In this document: positions 26,857 to 35,762 of the stretch, one piece after another
Layout of the letters: each line of letters starts with the position of its first letter
How positions within the stretch are numbered: position 1 is the first letter of the stretch
NCBI GenBank assembly: GCA_900471515.1
Contig: UCFC01000015.1
Location: 248,001-312,000 of the forward strand
Origin: Hyphomicrobiales bacterium
Lineage (GTDB): Bacteria; Pseudomonadota; Alphaproteobacteria; Rhizobiales; Rhizobiaceae
Length of the DNA: 64,000 nt
Reading direction: 5' to 3'
Made by a program: the position numbers and the translations under genes
The notes under the pieces: generated by a model
Database searches by the model: none
Seen by the model: the letters and a program-made list of their open reading frames with translations, nothing else
Told to the model about the DNA's origin: nothing

Positions 26857-27915
26857 ATGGACTTTGGAACGGCAAAGCCTGCCGTCAATTCATTTGAGCG
26901 CGCGAAATTCAACGGTCGTGCATCGGAATATTTCGGCATCTGGATCGTCAACATTCTTCTGACGGTCATCACGCTAGGCATCTATTCGGCCTGGGCGAAG
27001 GTGCGTCGCAATCGGTATTTCTACGGCAATACCGTCCTGCTCGGCAGCAGCTTCGAATATCACGCCACCGGAAAGCAGATCTTCATCGGCCGGCTGATCG
27101 TCTTCGGACTTGTCGTGGTTCTCAACATTCTCACTACTCTCCATCCCCTGTTTGCTTTCGTCACCCTGATCCTAGTTCTGATCGCCATGCCGTGGCTGAT
27201 CATGCGCGGGATCCGCTTCAACGCGCGGGTGACGAGCTACCGCAATGTCCGGTTCGATTTCGTCGGCACGGTCGGCGGCGCCTTCGCTGCCGTAATGGTG
27301 GGCGGTTTTCTGGCTGCCATTTCGCTCGGTCTGCTGGCGCCCTTCGCCAGCCGGTGGCTGAACCGTTATGTGTTCAACAATCTTCGTTACGGCGATCGCA
27401 AATTCCTTGTCGATCCCCGTATTGGATCGCTCTACCTGGCGCTTGTCATCCCGGCGATCATCACGATCATCGGCTTCGTCATTCTGGGAGTCCTGATCGC
27501 CGGAGCCGTCGCTACCCAGTCCTCCGGTAATCTGCCGGGGGCCGTGCTGGTCGGTTCGATCTACTTCGTCACATTCGGCGTCCTGATTGTCTACGCGCTT
27601 GCAGGTATCATCTATCGTGCGGCTGTCCATAACATCGTATGGTCGTCCATGGTGATTGATGGCCGTCACCGGCTGAGAAGCGATCTGTCACGTGGCCGTT
27701 ATGTCTGGATCACATTGTCGAACCTGGTGGTGACGATCTGCACTTTCGGCCTGATGCGTCCGTGGGCGGCAGTGCGACTGACGCGCTATGTCGTGGAGCA
27801 AACGGCAATAGCCGTCGATGGAGATATCGGCGATGTCGTCACGGCAGTCCAGCAGAGCGGTGGAGCGGTCGGCTCGGAATACATGAGCATGGAAGGCTTC
27901 GATTTTGGTTTCTGA
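26857..27915 (+). CDS. DUF898 (YjgN-like) multi-spanning membrane protein
   Basis: A 352-residue inner-membrane protein with two homologous halves, each starting with a cytoplasmic beta segment and a TLGIYSAWAKVRRNRYF-type motif. Family landmarks are FNGRASEYFGIWIVNILLTV, TLGIYSAWAKVRRNRYFYG, and the C-terminal counterpart CTFGLMRPWAAVRLTRYVVE. About six membrane helices are visible. No biochemical function is established for DUF898. The next gene, an M48 peptidase, starts inside its last codons at a TTG preceded by GGAAGG, so the two are translationally coupled and probably act together at the membrane. Confidence 0.88.
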   Translation: MDFGTAKPAVNSFERAKFNGRASEYFGIWIVNILLTVITLGIYSAWAKVRRNRYFYGNTVLLGSSFEYHATGKQIFIGRLIVFGLVVVLNILTTLHPLFAFVTLILVLIAMPWLIMRGIRFNARVTSYRNVRFDFVGTVGGAFAAVMVGGFLAAISLGLLAPFASRWLNRYVFNNLRYGDRKFLVDPRIGSLYLALVIPAIITIIGFVILGVLIAGAVATQSSGNLPGAVLVGSIYFVTFGVLIVYALAGIIYRAAVHNIVWSSMVIDGRHRLRSDLSRGRYVWITLSNLVVTICTFGLMRPWAAVRLTRYVVEQTAIAVDGDIGDVVTAVQQSGGAVGSEYMSMEGFDFGF

Positions 27916-28960
27916 CGGCCAAACCATCGCCGGCGGCGAATGGTATCCGCCAGGTTCGAGCGGTCGCGTCATCGCGACCCTCGTCTCGTATCCCGATGGT
28001 ATTTCCGCCGTCTCGGCTGAGGGAACCAGGCTTTCCAGCGGTGCGTTTGCCGGTCTGTCGATCAGCGCAAGGGTCGGCGACATCCCGCGCCGGATCAATT
28101 TCGCAGATGGCTCGCTCTTCGAAACGGCCGATAATGCGGCTATCGATGCCTTTTTGAAGAATGCCGGGCGGCGCCATGCCGGCTGGGTTCATCTGCTTGA
28201 GGAATTCCATCCGCGCATCTTCGTTTTCGCCGCACTCGTTATCCTTCTTGCCATCGGCATCTACCGCTATGCTCTTCCGCTTCTGGTCGAGATCGCCGTT
28301 CTGGTGACGCCGCCCGTCGTGCCGCAGATGATGTCGTCAGGAACGCTCAATACGCTCGATACGACCGTCCTGTCGGTAAGTGACGTGCCGCAAGCGCGCC
28401 AGACAGAAATTACCGAGCGCTTCATGCGTATTGCCGGCGCAACGCAGGAGGGGACTGCAGGCTATATGCTGAATTTCCGTGATGGCGGTGCGATTGGTCC
28501 CAATGCCTTTGCGCTTCCCGACGGTAATATCGTCATCACCGATCAGTTGATCGAACTCGCCGATGGCGATGATGAAATGATTTCGGGCGTTCTCGCCCAC
28601 GAGATAGGCCATGTCGAATACAAGCACAGCCTTCGGCAGCTTTATCGCGCCGCCGGCATGGCGGCTCTCGTCATGTTGACCGCGGGCGACGTCGGTTCCG
28701 GGGTCGAAGACATCATGACTCAGGGCGGCGGCCTGCTGGCGCTCTCCTATTCCCGCAGCGCCGAAAGCCAGGCCGACCGGCGCTCGGTTGAGCTGATGCG
28801 GGCAAGCGGGATGGATCCGCTTGCGATCGCCCGGTTTTTCGAAGAGCTCGAGGACAGGCTTGGAGATCACTCCGGGACGAGCATGCTGTCGACCCACCCG
28901 GGAACGCCCGAGCGCCGGCAGGCTATCGTCGACTACGCCAAGAGCCTGGAAGGCCGGTAA
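27905..28960 (+). CDS. M48 family membrane metallopeptidase
   Basis: A 351-residue zinc peptidase. The N-terminal 90 residues are a beta-rich cytoplasmic part, a membrane helix follows (FVFAALVILLAIGIYRYALP), then the M48 domain with HEXXH in GVLAHEIGHVEYKHS and the third ligand region in SRSAESQADRRSVELM. The C-terminal STHPGTPERRQAI is typical of the M48/YfgC-like group. TTG at 27905 is the only start with a ribosome site (GGAAGG, 8 bases upstream) and overlaps the DUF898 stop by 11 bases. The substrate is unknown. Membrane-protein quality control is one possibility, and the DUF898 protein could be partner or substrate. Confidence 0.9.
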   Translation: MVSDGQTIAGGEWYPPGSSGRVIATLVSYPDGISAVSAEGTRLSSGAFAGLSISARVGDIPRRINFADGSLFETADNAAIDAFLKNAGRRHAGWVHLLEEFHPRIFVFAALVILLAIGIYRYALPLLVEIAVLVTPPVVPQMMSSGTLNTLDTTVLSVSDVPQARQTEITERFMRIAGATQEGTAGYMLNFRDGGAIGPNAFALPDGNIVITDQLIELADGDDEMISGVLAHEIGHVEYKHSLRQLYRAAGMAALVMLTAGDVGSGVEDIMTQGGGLLALSYSRSAESQADRRSVELMRASGMDPLAIARFFEELEDRLGDHSGTSMLSTHPGTPERRQAIVDYAKSLEGR

Positions 28961-28987
28961 GCCAGCGGCAATCGGCCTCAGTTAAGC

Positions 28988-29022
28988 TGAATGTGAATTT
29001 CATATTTTGGAATTGTTCAAAA
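28988..29022 (+). promoter_or_regulatory. Candidate iron-control sites upstream of rirA
   Basis: TGA-N9-TCA at 28988-29002 matches the IRO-box spacing bound by RirA. TTTTGGAATTGTTCAAAA at 29005-29022 is a near-palindrome resembling the ICE motif bound by Irr, which is known to repress rirA in low iron in Agrobacterium. Both are 50-85 bases before the rirA start. The short IRO pattern alone could occur by chance. Confidence 0.5.
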
Positions 29023-29071
29023 CTACGAAAGCCACTATATACGCTTTGTAAAGACGATTCAGGAGATTGGC

Positions 29072-29551
29072 ATGCGGTTGACGAAGCAGACCAACTATGC
29101 GGTTCGCATGTTGATGTATTGTGCAGCCAATGAAGGGCAGTTGAGCCGCATTCCCGAAATTGCCAGGGCATACGGCGTTTCCGAGCTCTTTCTCTTCAAG
29201 ATTCTGCAGCCGCTCAACAAGGCGGGCCTGGTCGAGACGGTGCGCGGCCGCAACGGCGGCGTGCGCCTCGGCAAGCCGGCGACTGAGATCAGCCTCTTCG
29301 ATGTGGTCAAGGTCACGGAAGACAGTTTCGCCATGGCGGAATGCTTTGAGGACGGCGCGATCGAATGCCCGCTGGTCGATAGCTGCGGCTTGAATTCGGC
29401 GCTGCGCAAGGCGCTGAATGCCTTTTTCGACGTGCTGACCGAATATTCGATCGACGACCTGGTCAAAGCCCGGCCGCAGATCAACTTCCTGCTCGGCCTC
29501 ACCGGTGAACACGACTATCGCAAGCCTGCCGTTCCGGCGCCGGCCGCCTGA
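29072..29551 (+). CDS. rirA: RirA, Rrf2-family iron-responsive regulator
   Basis: Global iron regulator of rhizobia that uses a [4Fe-4S] cluster to sense iron and represses uptake genes when iron is plentiful. It is 159 residues, the known length. The winged HTH (IPEIARAYGVSELFLFKILQ, then VRGRNGGVRLGKPA) and three cluster cysteines Cys91, Cys99 and Cys105 (ECFEDGAIECPLVDSCGL) match RirA. CAGGAGA lies before the ATG. Candidate IRO and ICE sites upstream suggest autoregulation and control by Irr. A strong terminator follows, so it is monocistronic. Confidence 0.95.
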   Translation: MRLTKQTNYAVRMLMYCAANEGQLSRIPEIARAYGVSELFLFKILQPLNKAGLVETVRGRNGGVRLGKPATEISLFDVVKVTEDSFAMAECFEDGAIECPLVDSCGLNSALRKALNAFFDVLTEYSIDDLVKARPQINFLLGLTGEHDYRKPAVPAPAA

Positions 29552-29577
29552 GATTGGAATATTCTGATACCGTCACG

Positions 29578-29610
29578 AACCATGGCCATTTTCAGTGGCC
29601 GTGGTTTTTT
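29578..29610 (+). terminator. Terminator of rirA
   Basis: Eleven-bp stem AACCATGGCCA / TGGCCGTGGTT (one T-G pair) and six T. Confidence 0.9.
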
Positions 29611-29901
29611 GTTGGTGGCTCACGGACTGTTGATATATCAGAGTGACTTGAAACCGTTTTCAGAGCCGTTTCGCGACGCGAAATTATACCAAAAGCGACG
29701 GGAATCGGATTAAATCTGCCTCAATCTTGCAAATTTTGGCCTATTTTTGACCGAAAATTTCTAAAATTGCTTTTCTGGAAAAATTTTCTGCGGATGCCGT
29801 TGCTTTCAGCAAATAAATATCGTTCCATCGGCCCGCTGATCGGGGTAATGAGCCCCCCGATCTCCAAAGATCAAAAAAGAACAAACCTGGGAAACGACAT
29901 C
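29611..29901 (+). other. AT-rich leader region of the dpp operon
   Basis: No gene is seen between the rirA terminator and dppA. The region is clearly AT-richer than its surroundings, with runs such as GAAAATTTCTAAAATTG and GGAAAAATTTTC near 29752-29790. That fits promoter and 5' UTR sequence for the highly expressed binding-protein gene. I could not assign a specific -35/-10 pair. Confidence 0.4.
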
Positions 29902-31497
29902 ATGAAAAAGTTCTCTGTCCTGCTCGCAGCGACAGCCCTGGCTTCGGTCATGGCCACCGCCGCGTATTCCAAGACGCTTGTCTATTGCTCCGAAGGATCG
30001 CCGGAAGGCTTCGATCCGAGCCTCTACACGGCGGGCACGACCTTCGACGCTTCTTCGCGCACGGTCTTCAGCCGCCTCGTTGAATTCAAGCATGGCGGTA
30101 CGGAGATCGAGCCCGGCGTCGCCGACAGCTGGACGGTTTCCCCCGACGGCACCGAATATACGTTCAAGCTGCATCCCGGCGTGAAGTTCCAGACGACCGA
30201 TTTCTTCACCCCGTCGCGTGATCTCACCGCCGACGACGTCGTCTTCTCCTTCGAGCGCCAGATCAAGTCCGACAATCCGTGGAACAAGTATGTCGAAGGC
30301 GGTTCCTACGAATACGCTGCCGGCATGGGCTTCCCGGATCTCATCAAATCGGTCGAGAAGGTCGACGACCTGACGGTCAAGTTCACGCTCAACCATCCGG
30401 AAGCACCGTTCCTGGCCGATCTCGCCATGGACTTCGCATCCATCGTTTCCAAGGAATATGCCGACAAGCTCGCTGCCGACGGCAAGATGGCCCAGTTCAA
30501 CCAGCAGCCGGTCGGCACGGGCGCCTTTACCTTCGTTGCCTATCAGCCGGATGCCGTCATCCGCTACAAGGCCAACGAAAGCTACTTCAAGGGCAAGGAA
30601 AAGATCGACGATCTCGTCTTCGCGATCACCCCTGACGCTGCCGTGCGCGCCCAGAAGCTGAAGGCCGGCGAGTGCCACCTGATCCCGTATCCGAACGCAG
30701 CCGACGTTGCCGAGCTGAAGAAGGACGCAAACCTCACGGTCATGGAACAGCCGGGCCTGAACGTCGGCTTCCTCGCCTACAACACCCAGCAGGCTCCGTT
30801 CGACAAGCCGGAAGTCCGCCGCGCGCTGAACATGGCGATCAACAAGCAGGCGATCATCGACGCCGTCTTCCAGGGCGCTGCCCAGGTTGCCAAGAACCCG
30901 ATCCCGCCGACCATGTGGTCCTATAACGACAAGGTCGAAGACGACAAGTACGATCCGGAAGGCGCCAAGAAGGCTCTCGAAGCTGCCGGCGTCAAGGGCC
31001 TTTCCATGAAGGTCTGGGCAATGCCGGTTTCGCGTCCGTACATGCTGAACGCGCGTCGCGCCGCCGAACTGATCCAGGCGGACTTTGCCAAGATCGGCGT
31101 CAATGTCGAGATCGTCACCCATGAATGGGCCGAATACCTGAAGCTCTCCTCCGACACGAAGCGCGATGGCGCCGTCATCCTCGGCTGGACCGGCGACAAC
31201 GGCGACCCGGACAACTTCATGGATACGCTGCTCGGCTGCGACGCTGTCGGCGGCAACAACCGCGCCCAGTGGTGCAACAAGGACTACGACGCTCTGATGA
31301 CGAAGGCCAAGGAAACGGCTGACGTTGCCGAGCGCACGAAGCTCTACGAAGAAGCCCAGCTGATCTTCAAGAAGGAAGCCCCCTGGGCTCCGCTCGATCA
31401 CTCGCTGGTCTTCGTTCCCGTGAGCAAGAAGGTGTCGGGCTTCCACATGGACCCGCTCGGCATCCACCGCTTCGACGGCGTTGATATCGCCGAATAA
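29902..31497 (+). CDS. dppA: Dipeptide ABC transporter, periplasmic binding protein
   Basis: A 531-residue family-5 solute-binding protein. The start at 29902 fits the signal peptide (KKFSVLLAATALASVMATAA, cleaved near residue 22); a longer frame from 29767 is leader sequence. The mature N-terminus KTLVYCSEGSPEGFDPSLYT and the RRALNMAINKQAIIDAVFQG motif are typical of DppA. It delivers di- and tripeptides (and in some bacteria haem or 5-aminolevulinate) to DppBC. Two stable hairpins after the stop codon separate it from dppB and may favour its expression. Confidence 0.95.
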   Translation: MKKFSVLLAATALASVMATAAYSKTLVYCSEGSPEGFDPSLYTAGTTFDASSRTVFSRLVEFKHGGTEIEPGVADSWTVSPDGTEYTFKLHPGVKFQTTDFFTPSRDLTADDVVFSFERQIKSDNPWNKYVEGGSYEYAAGMGFPDLIKSVEKVDDLTVKFTLNHPEAPFLADLAMDFASIVSKEYADKLAADGKMAQFNQQPVGTGAFTFVAYQPDAVIRYKANESYFKGKEKIDDLVFAITPDAAVRAQKLKAGECHLIPYPNAADVAELKKDANLTVMEQPGLNVGFLAYNTQQAPFDKPEVRRALNMAINKQAIIDAVFQGAAQVAKNPIPPTMWSYNDKVEDDKYDPEGAKKALEAAGVKGLSMKVWAMPVSRPYMLNARRAAELIQADFAKIGVNVEIVTHEWAEYLKLSSDTKRDGAVILGWTGDNGDPDNFMDTLLGCDAVGGNNRAQWCNKDYDALMTKAKETADVAERTKLYEEAQLIFKKEAPWAPLDHSLVFVPVSKKVSGFHMDPLGIHRFDGVDIAE

Positions 31498-31512
31498 GAA
31501 AAATGATAAACT

Positions 31513-31564
31513 GCCCGGCTAAAACCGGGCTTGACCGGCGGTCAGGTTTCCACCTGACCGCCGG
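31513..31564 (+). repeat. Double hairpin in the dppA-dppB intergenic region
   Basis: Stem GCCCGG / CCGGGC (31513-31530) followed by a perfect 13-bp stem CCGGCGGTCAGGT / ACCTGACCGCCGG with a TTCC loop (31535-31564). There is no T-tract, so mRNA stabilisation of the dppA 3' end is likelier than full termination. Confidence 0.8.
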
Positions 31565-31584
31565 AAACTATTGGACAACCTGCT

Positions 31585-32589
31585 ATGTTGCGATTTCTCA
31601 TCGGGCGCCTCGCAGTCCTGATACCGACCTTCCTAGGCGTTTCGCTCATTGCCTTCTCGTTCATCCGCCTGCTTCCTGGCGATCCCGTCATGCTGTTGTC
31701 GGGCGAACGAACCATGGCACCCGAACGGCACGCACAGATCATGCACGATCTCGGTTTTGACCGGCCCATGTATGTGCAGTATTTCGATTATCTCGGAAAA
31801 GTGCTGCACGGCGACCTCGGCACCTCGATCGTCACCAAGCGCCCGGTTCTCGGCGAGTTCTTCACGCTCTTCCCGGCCACGCTCGAACTTTCGATCTGCG
31901 CCATCCTTGTCGCAATCCTCCTCGGTGTTCCCGCCGGCGTCTTTGCCGCGGTCAAGCGCGGGACCTGGTTCGACCAGAGCGTGATGGGTGTCGCCCTCAT
32001 CGGCTATTCGATGCCGATCTTCTGGTGGGGCCTGCTGCTCATCATCTTCTTCTCCGGCTATCTTGGCTGGACGCCGGTCTCCGGCCGCATCTCGCTGATG
32101 TATTTCTTCAAGCCTGTCACCGGCTTCATGCTGATCGACAGTCTTCTCTCCGGCCAGAAGGGCGCCTTCGCCTCGGCCGTCAGCTATCTCATCCTGCCGA
32201 CCGTGGTGCTTGCCACCATCCCGCTTGCCGTTATCGCCCGCCAGACGCGTTCGGCGATGCTCGAAGTGCTGGGCGAGGATTATGTGCGCACGGCCCGTTC
32301 GAAAGGTCTGGCGCCCTTGCGTGTCGTCGGCATCCATGCGCTCAGAAACGCCATGATCCCTGTCATCACCACGATCGGCCTGCAGGTCGGCGTGCTGCTT
32401 GCCGGCGCCATCCTGACCGAAACGATCTTCTCCTGGCCGGGCATCGGCAAGTGGATGGTCGATGCCGTCTTCAAGCGCGACTACGCGGTCGTCCAGGGCG
32501 GCCTTCTCCTGATCGCCGGCATCATCATGCTGGTGAATCTGCTCGTCGACCTGGCCTATGGCTTCGTCAATCCGCGTATCAGGCACTAG
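31585..32589 (+). CDS. dppB: Dipeptide ABC transporter permease
   Basis: A 334-residue permease with the DppB/OppB start MLRFLIGRLAVLIPTFLGVS, a GERTMAPERHAQIMHDLG periplasmic segment, and the EAA-type loop (YVRTARSKGLAPLRVVGIHA). Six membrane helices are predicted. It forms the pore with DppC, whose gene begins 9 bases after the stop. Confidence 0.95.
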   Translation: MLRFLIGRLAVLIPTFLGVSLIAFSFIRLLPGDPVMLLSGERTMAPERHAQIMHDLGFDRPMYVQYFDYLGKVLHGDLGTSIVTKRPVLGEFFTLFPATLELSICAILVAILLGVPAGVFAAVKRGTWFDQSVMGVALIGYSMPIFWWGLLLIIFFSGYLGWTPVSGRISLMYFFKPVTGFMLIDSLLSGQKGAFASAVSYLILPTVVLATIPLAVIARQTRSAMLEVLGEDYVRTARSKGLAPLRVVGIHALRNAMIPVITTIGLQVGVLLAGAILTETIFSWPGIGKWMVDAVFKRDYAVVQGGLLLIAGIIMLVNLLVDLAYGFVNPRIRH

Positions 32590-32598
32590 GAGCGGTCC

Positions 32599-33489
32599 AT
32601 GAGCACGGTTACTGCAAAATCCGACCAGCCCTCCGCTCTCACGGAATTCTGGTATTATTTCTCGCGAAACAAGGGCGCCGTCATCGGCCTCTTCGTTTTC
32701 GTCCTCATCCTTCTGATGGCGATCTTCGCCCCGCTCGTTTCGCCGCATGCGCCGAACGAGCAGAACCGCCAGCTTCTGCTCTCCGTCCCCTTCTGGATGG
32801 ATGGCGGCAGCATCTCCTATCCGCTCGGTACCGATGCCGTCGGCCGCGATATCCTGTCGCGCCTGATCTTCGGCGCCCGTTTTTCCCTGTTCATCGGTGT
32901 CGTGGTCGTCACGCTGTCGGTGGTGGCGGGCGTGCTGATCGGCCTCGTCGCCGGCTATTTCCGCGGCCGCGTCGATATCGTCATCATGCGCCTGATGGAT
33001 ATCATTCTGGCCTTCCCGTCACTGCTTCTGGCCCTCGTGCTCGTTGCCGTTCTCGGTCCCGGCCTGCTGAACGCGATGATCGCGATCTCGATCGTCAACC
33101 AGCCGCATTTCGTGCGCCTGACGCGCGCCGCCGTCATGAGCGAGCGTGAAAAGGAATATGTCGTTGCCTCCCGCGTGGCCGGCGCCGGCACCTTCCGGCT
33201 GATGTTCAAGACGATCCTGCCGAACTGCCTCGGTCCGCTGATCGTTCAGGCAACGCTCGCCTTCTCCGCCGCGATCCTCGATGCAGCCGCCCTCGGCTTC
33301 CTCGGCCAGGGCGCGCAGCCGCCGACACCCGAATGGGGCACGATGCTCGCCGAAGCGCGCGAGTTCATCTCGCGCGCCTGGTGGGTCGTTACATTTCCGG
33401 GCCTTGCCATCCTCATCACCGTTCTCGCCATCAACCTGATGGGCGATGGCCTGCGTGACGCGCTCGATCCCAAGATGAAGAGGTCCTGA
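32599..33489 (+). CDS. dppC: Dipeptide ABC transporter permease
   Basis: A 296-residue partner of DppB. Visible marks are LGTDAVGRDILSRLIFGAR, the EAA-type loop YVVASRVAGAGTFRLMFKTI and the C-terminal INLMGDGLRDALDPKMK, which is diagnostic for DppC/OppC. The dppD start is 1 base after the stop. Confidence 0.95.
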   Translation: MSTVTAKSDQPSALTEFWYYFSRNKGAVIGLFVFVLILLMAIFAPLVSPHAPNEQNRQLLLSVPFWMDGGSISYPLGTDAVGRDILSRLIFGARFSLFIGVVVVTLSVVAGVLIGLVAGYFRGRVDIVIMRLMDIILAFPSLLLALVLVAVLGPGLLNAMIAISIVNQPHFVRLTRAAVMSEREKEYVVASRVAGAGTFRLMFKTILPNCLGPLIVQATLAFSAAILDAAALGFLGQGAQPPTPEWGTMLAEAREFISRAWWVVTFPGLAILITVLAINLMGDGLRDALDPKMKRS

Positions 33490-33490
33490 T

Positions 33491-34342
33491 ATGGCGCTTC
33501 TCGAAATCGAAAATCTCGTCGTCGAATTCCAGACCTCGACCAGTCCTTTCCGGGCCGTCGACGGCGTTTCGCTGAAGGTCGATGCCGGCGAAGTCCTGGC
33601 GATCGTCGGCGAATCCGGTTCCGGCAAGTCGGTCTCGATGCTGGCCGCCATGGGCCTTCTGCCCTGGACGGCGAAGGTGACGGCCGACAAGATGGTCTTC
33701 GACGGGCAGAACCTGCTCGGCATGTCCGGCGCCAAGCGGCGCGAAATCATCGGCAAGGATATGTCGATGATCTTCCAGGAGCCGATTGCCAGCCTCAACC
33801 CCTGCTTCACCGTCGGCTTCCAGATCGAGGAAGTGTTGAGGATCCATCTCGGCCTCAACAAGGCGGAACGCCGCAAGCGCGCGATCGAACTCTTTCAGGC
33901 GGTCGGCATTCCCGATCCCGCCGAACGGCTCAACCACTTCCCGCACCAGATGTCGGGCGGCCAGTGCCAGCGCGTCATGATCGCCATTGCGATCGCCTGC
34001 AATCCGAAGCTCCTGATCGCCGACGAGCCGACCACCGCGCTCGACGTGACCATCCAGAAGCAGATCCTCGATCTTCTGATGCGCCTGCAGACCGAACATC
34101 GCATGGGCCTGATCATGATCACCCACAATATGGGCGTGGTTGCCGAAACGGCCGACCGCGTGATCGTGCAGTACAAGGGGCGTAAGATGGAGGAGGCCGA
34201 CGTTCTCTCCCTGTTCGAATCCCCGAAGAGCGATTATACGCGCGCCCTGCTCGCCGCCCTTCCGGAAAACGCGACGGGCGACCGGCTGCCGACCATCGGC
34301 GAACTTTTCAATCCGAACAAGACCGTGGAGGGAGCGGCCTGA
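33491..34342 (+). CDS. dppD: Dipeptide ABC transporter ATP-binding protein
   Basis: A 283-residue ATPase. Walker A is [13 protein letters not shown], Walker [13 protein letters not shown]. The ABC signature reads [14 protein letters not shown], with Cys where Arg or Gln is usual. The C-terminus has the oligopeptide-transporter extension ([20 protein letters not shown]); compared with typical DppD proteins of about 325 residues it is short and lacks the cysteine cluster that binds Fe-S in some homologues. It pairs with DppF. Confidence 0.93.
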   Translation: MALLEIENLVVEFQTSTSPFRAVDGVSLKVDAGEVLAIVGESGSGKSVSMLAAMGLLPWTAKVTADKMVFDGQNLLGMSGAKRREIIGKDMSMIFQEPIASLNPCFTVGFQIEEVLRIHLGLNKAERRKRAIELFQAVGIPDPAERLNHFPHQMSGGQCQRVMIAIAIACNPKLLIADEPTTALDVTIQKQILDLLMRLQTEHRMGLIMITHNMGVVAETADRVIVQYKGRKMEEADVLSLFESPKSDYTRALLAALPENATGDRLPTIGELFNPNKTVEGAA

Positions 34343-35184
34343 TGACGCCAGTCCTCGAAGCAAAGAACATCGTTCGCGACTATTACCTGCCGGGCGGCAT
34401 GTTCAAGAAGGCGAGAACGGTCCATGCCGTCAAGGGCGTGAGTTTCTCCGTCGAACAGGGCAAGACGCTCGCAATCGTCGGTGAAAGCGGCTGCGGCAAG
34501 TCGACGCTTGCCCGCATCGTCACGATGATCGACCCGGCCACCTCGGGCGATCTCCTGATCGACGGCAGCAAGGTCGACATCTTCAAGGGCGACCTGACGC
34601 CGGAAATCCGCCGCAAGGTGCAGATCGTTTTCCAGAATCCCTATGGATCGCTGAACCCGCGCAAGAAGATCGGCGATATCCTGATGGAGCCGCTGGTCAT
34701 CAACACCAATACGCCCGCCTCCGAGCGGCGCGACCTCGCCATGGCGATGCTGCGCAAGGTCGGCCTGCAGGACGTGCATTTCAATCGTTTCCCGCACATG
34801 TTCTCGGGCGGCCAGCGCCAGCGCATCGCCATTGCCCGCGCGCTGATGCTCAAGCCCCGGCTTCTGGTTCTCGACGAACCGGTCTCCGCGCTCGACCTGT
34901 CGGTGCAGGCCCAGGTTTTGAACCTGCTCGCCGATCTGCAGGACGAACTGAACCTGACCTATGTCTTCATCAGCCACGACCTTTCGGTCGTCCGCTACAT
35001 GGCAGACGACGTGATGGTGATGTATTTCGGCGAGGCGGTCGAATACGGCACGCGCGATCAGGTCTTCAACGATCCGCAGCACAACTACACCAAGACCCTG
35101 TTTGCAGCGACGCCGCGCGCGGATGTCGATACGATCAAGGCGCGCCTCGCGCGCAAGAATGCCGTCCTGTCTGCGGCCTCGTAA
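34342..35184 (+). CDS. dppF: Dipeptide ABC transporter ATP-binding protein
   Basis: A 280-residue second ATPase of the heterodimer. Walker A GESGCGKSTLARIV, signature FSGGQRQRIAIARALM, Walker B LLVLDEPVSALDLS, and the family segment FQNPYGSLNPRKKIGDILMEP. The ATG overlaps the dppD stop by one base. It is the last transporter gene; gluconokinase follows after 41 bases. Confidence 0.94.
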   Translation: MTPVLEAKNIVRDYYLPGGMFKKARTVHAVKGVSFSVEQGKTLAIVGESGCGKSTLARIVTMIDPATSGDLLIDGSKVDIFKGDLTPEIRRKVQIVFQNPYGSLNPRKKIGDILMEPLVINTNTPASERRDLAMAMLRKVGLQDVHFNRFPHMFSGGQRQRIAIARALMLKPRLLVLDEPVSALDLSVQAQVLNLLADLQDELNLTYVFISHDLSVVRYMADDVMVMYFGEAVEYGTRDQVFNDPQHNYTKTLFAATPRADVDTIKARLARKNAVLSAAS

Positions 35185-35225
35185 ACCGCAGATCGTCCAC
35201 GCAGCCAATATGAGCGAGATGAGCA

Positions 35226-35762
35226 ATGACCGAGGATAGCCGAACTCTCCATGCGATCATCGTCATGGGGGTCAGCGGTTCCGGCAAATCCTCGATCGGC
35301 GAAAAGATAGCGGCAGGCCTCGGCCTGCCGTTCGCGGAAGGCGACGCCCTTCACCCGGCTTCCAACGTCGAGAAAATGTCCAAGGGCATTCCGCTCACCG
35401 ACGAGGACCGCATGCCCTGGCTCGACCGCATCGGCGAGACGATGAAGGCATCGCTTGCCAGGGGCGAGGGCATCGTTGTCTCGTGTTCGGCGCTGAAGCG
35501 CATCTATCGCGACCGCCTGCGGGCGGCAGCCGGCGGCAATCTCTATTTCGTCTATCTCGAAGGCTCCAGGGCGCTGCTGACGGAGCGCATGGCCCATCGC
35601 AAGGGCCACTTCATGCCGGCCTCGCTTCTGGAAAGCCAGTTGCAGACGCTGGAAGTGCCGACAGGCGAAAAGGGCGTTGTGACGGTCGGGATCGACGACA
35701 CGGTCGAGGCAATCGCGGCGCAGGCCCTGAAGGCTCTCGCCGCCCTGGCCGTTACGGATTGA
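35226..35762 (+). CDS. gntK: Gluconokinase
   Basis: Phosphorylates D-gluconate to 6-phosphogluconate for the Entner-Doudoroff pathway. It is 178 residues, a P-loop kinase with MGVSGSGKSSIGEKIA, the acid-rich EGDALHP segment, and family motifs SCSALKRIYRDRLR and HFMPASLLESQLQTLE. GAGATGAGCA lies before the start. It may be read through from dpp (41-base gap). Its stop overlaps the 3' end of the convergent dehydrogenase gene by 11 bases. Confidence 0.94.
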   Translation: MTEDSRTLHAIIVMGVSGSGKSSIGEKIAAGLGLPFAEGDALHPASNVEKMSKGIPLTDEDRMPWLDRIGETMKASLARGEGIVVSCSALKRIYRDRLRAAAGGNLYFVYLEGSRALLTERMAHRKGHFMPASLLESQLQTLEVPTGEKGVVTVGIDDTVEAIAAQALKALAALAVTD

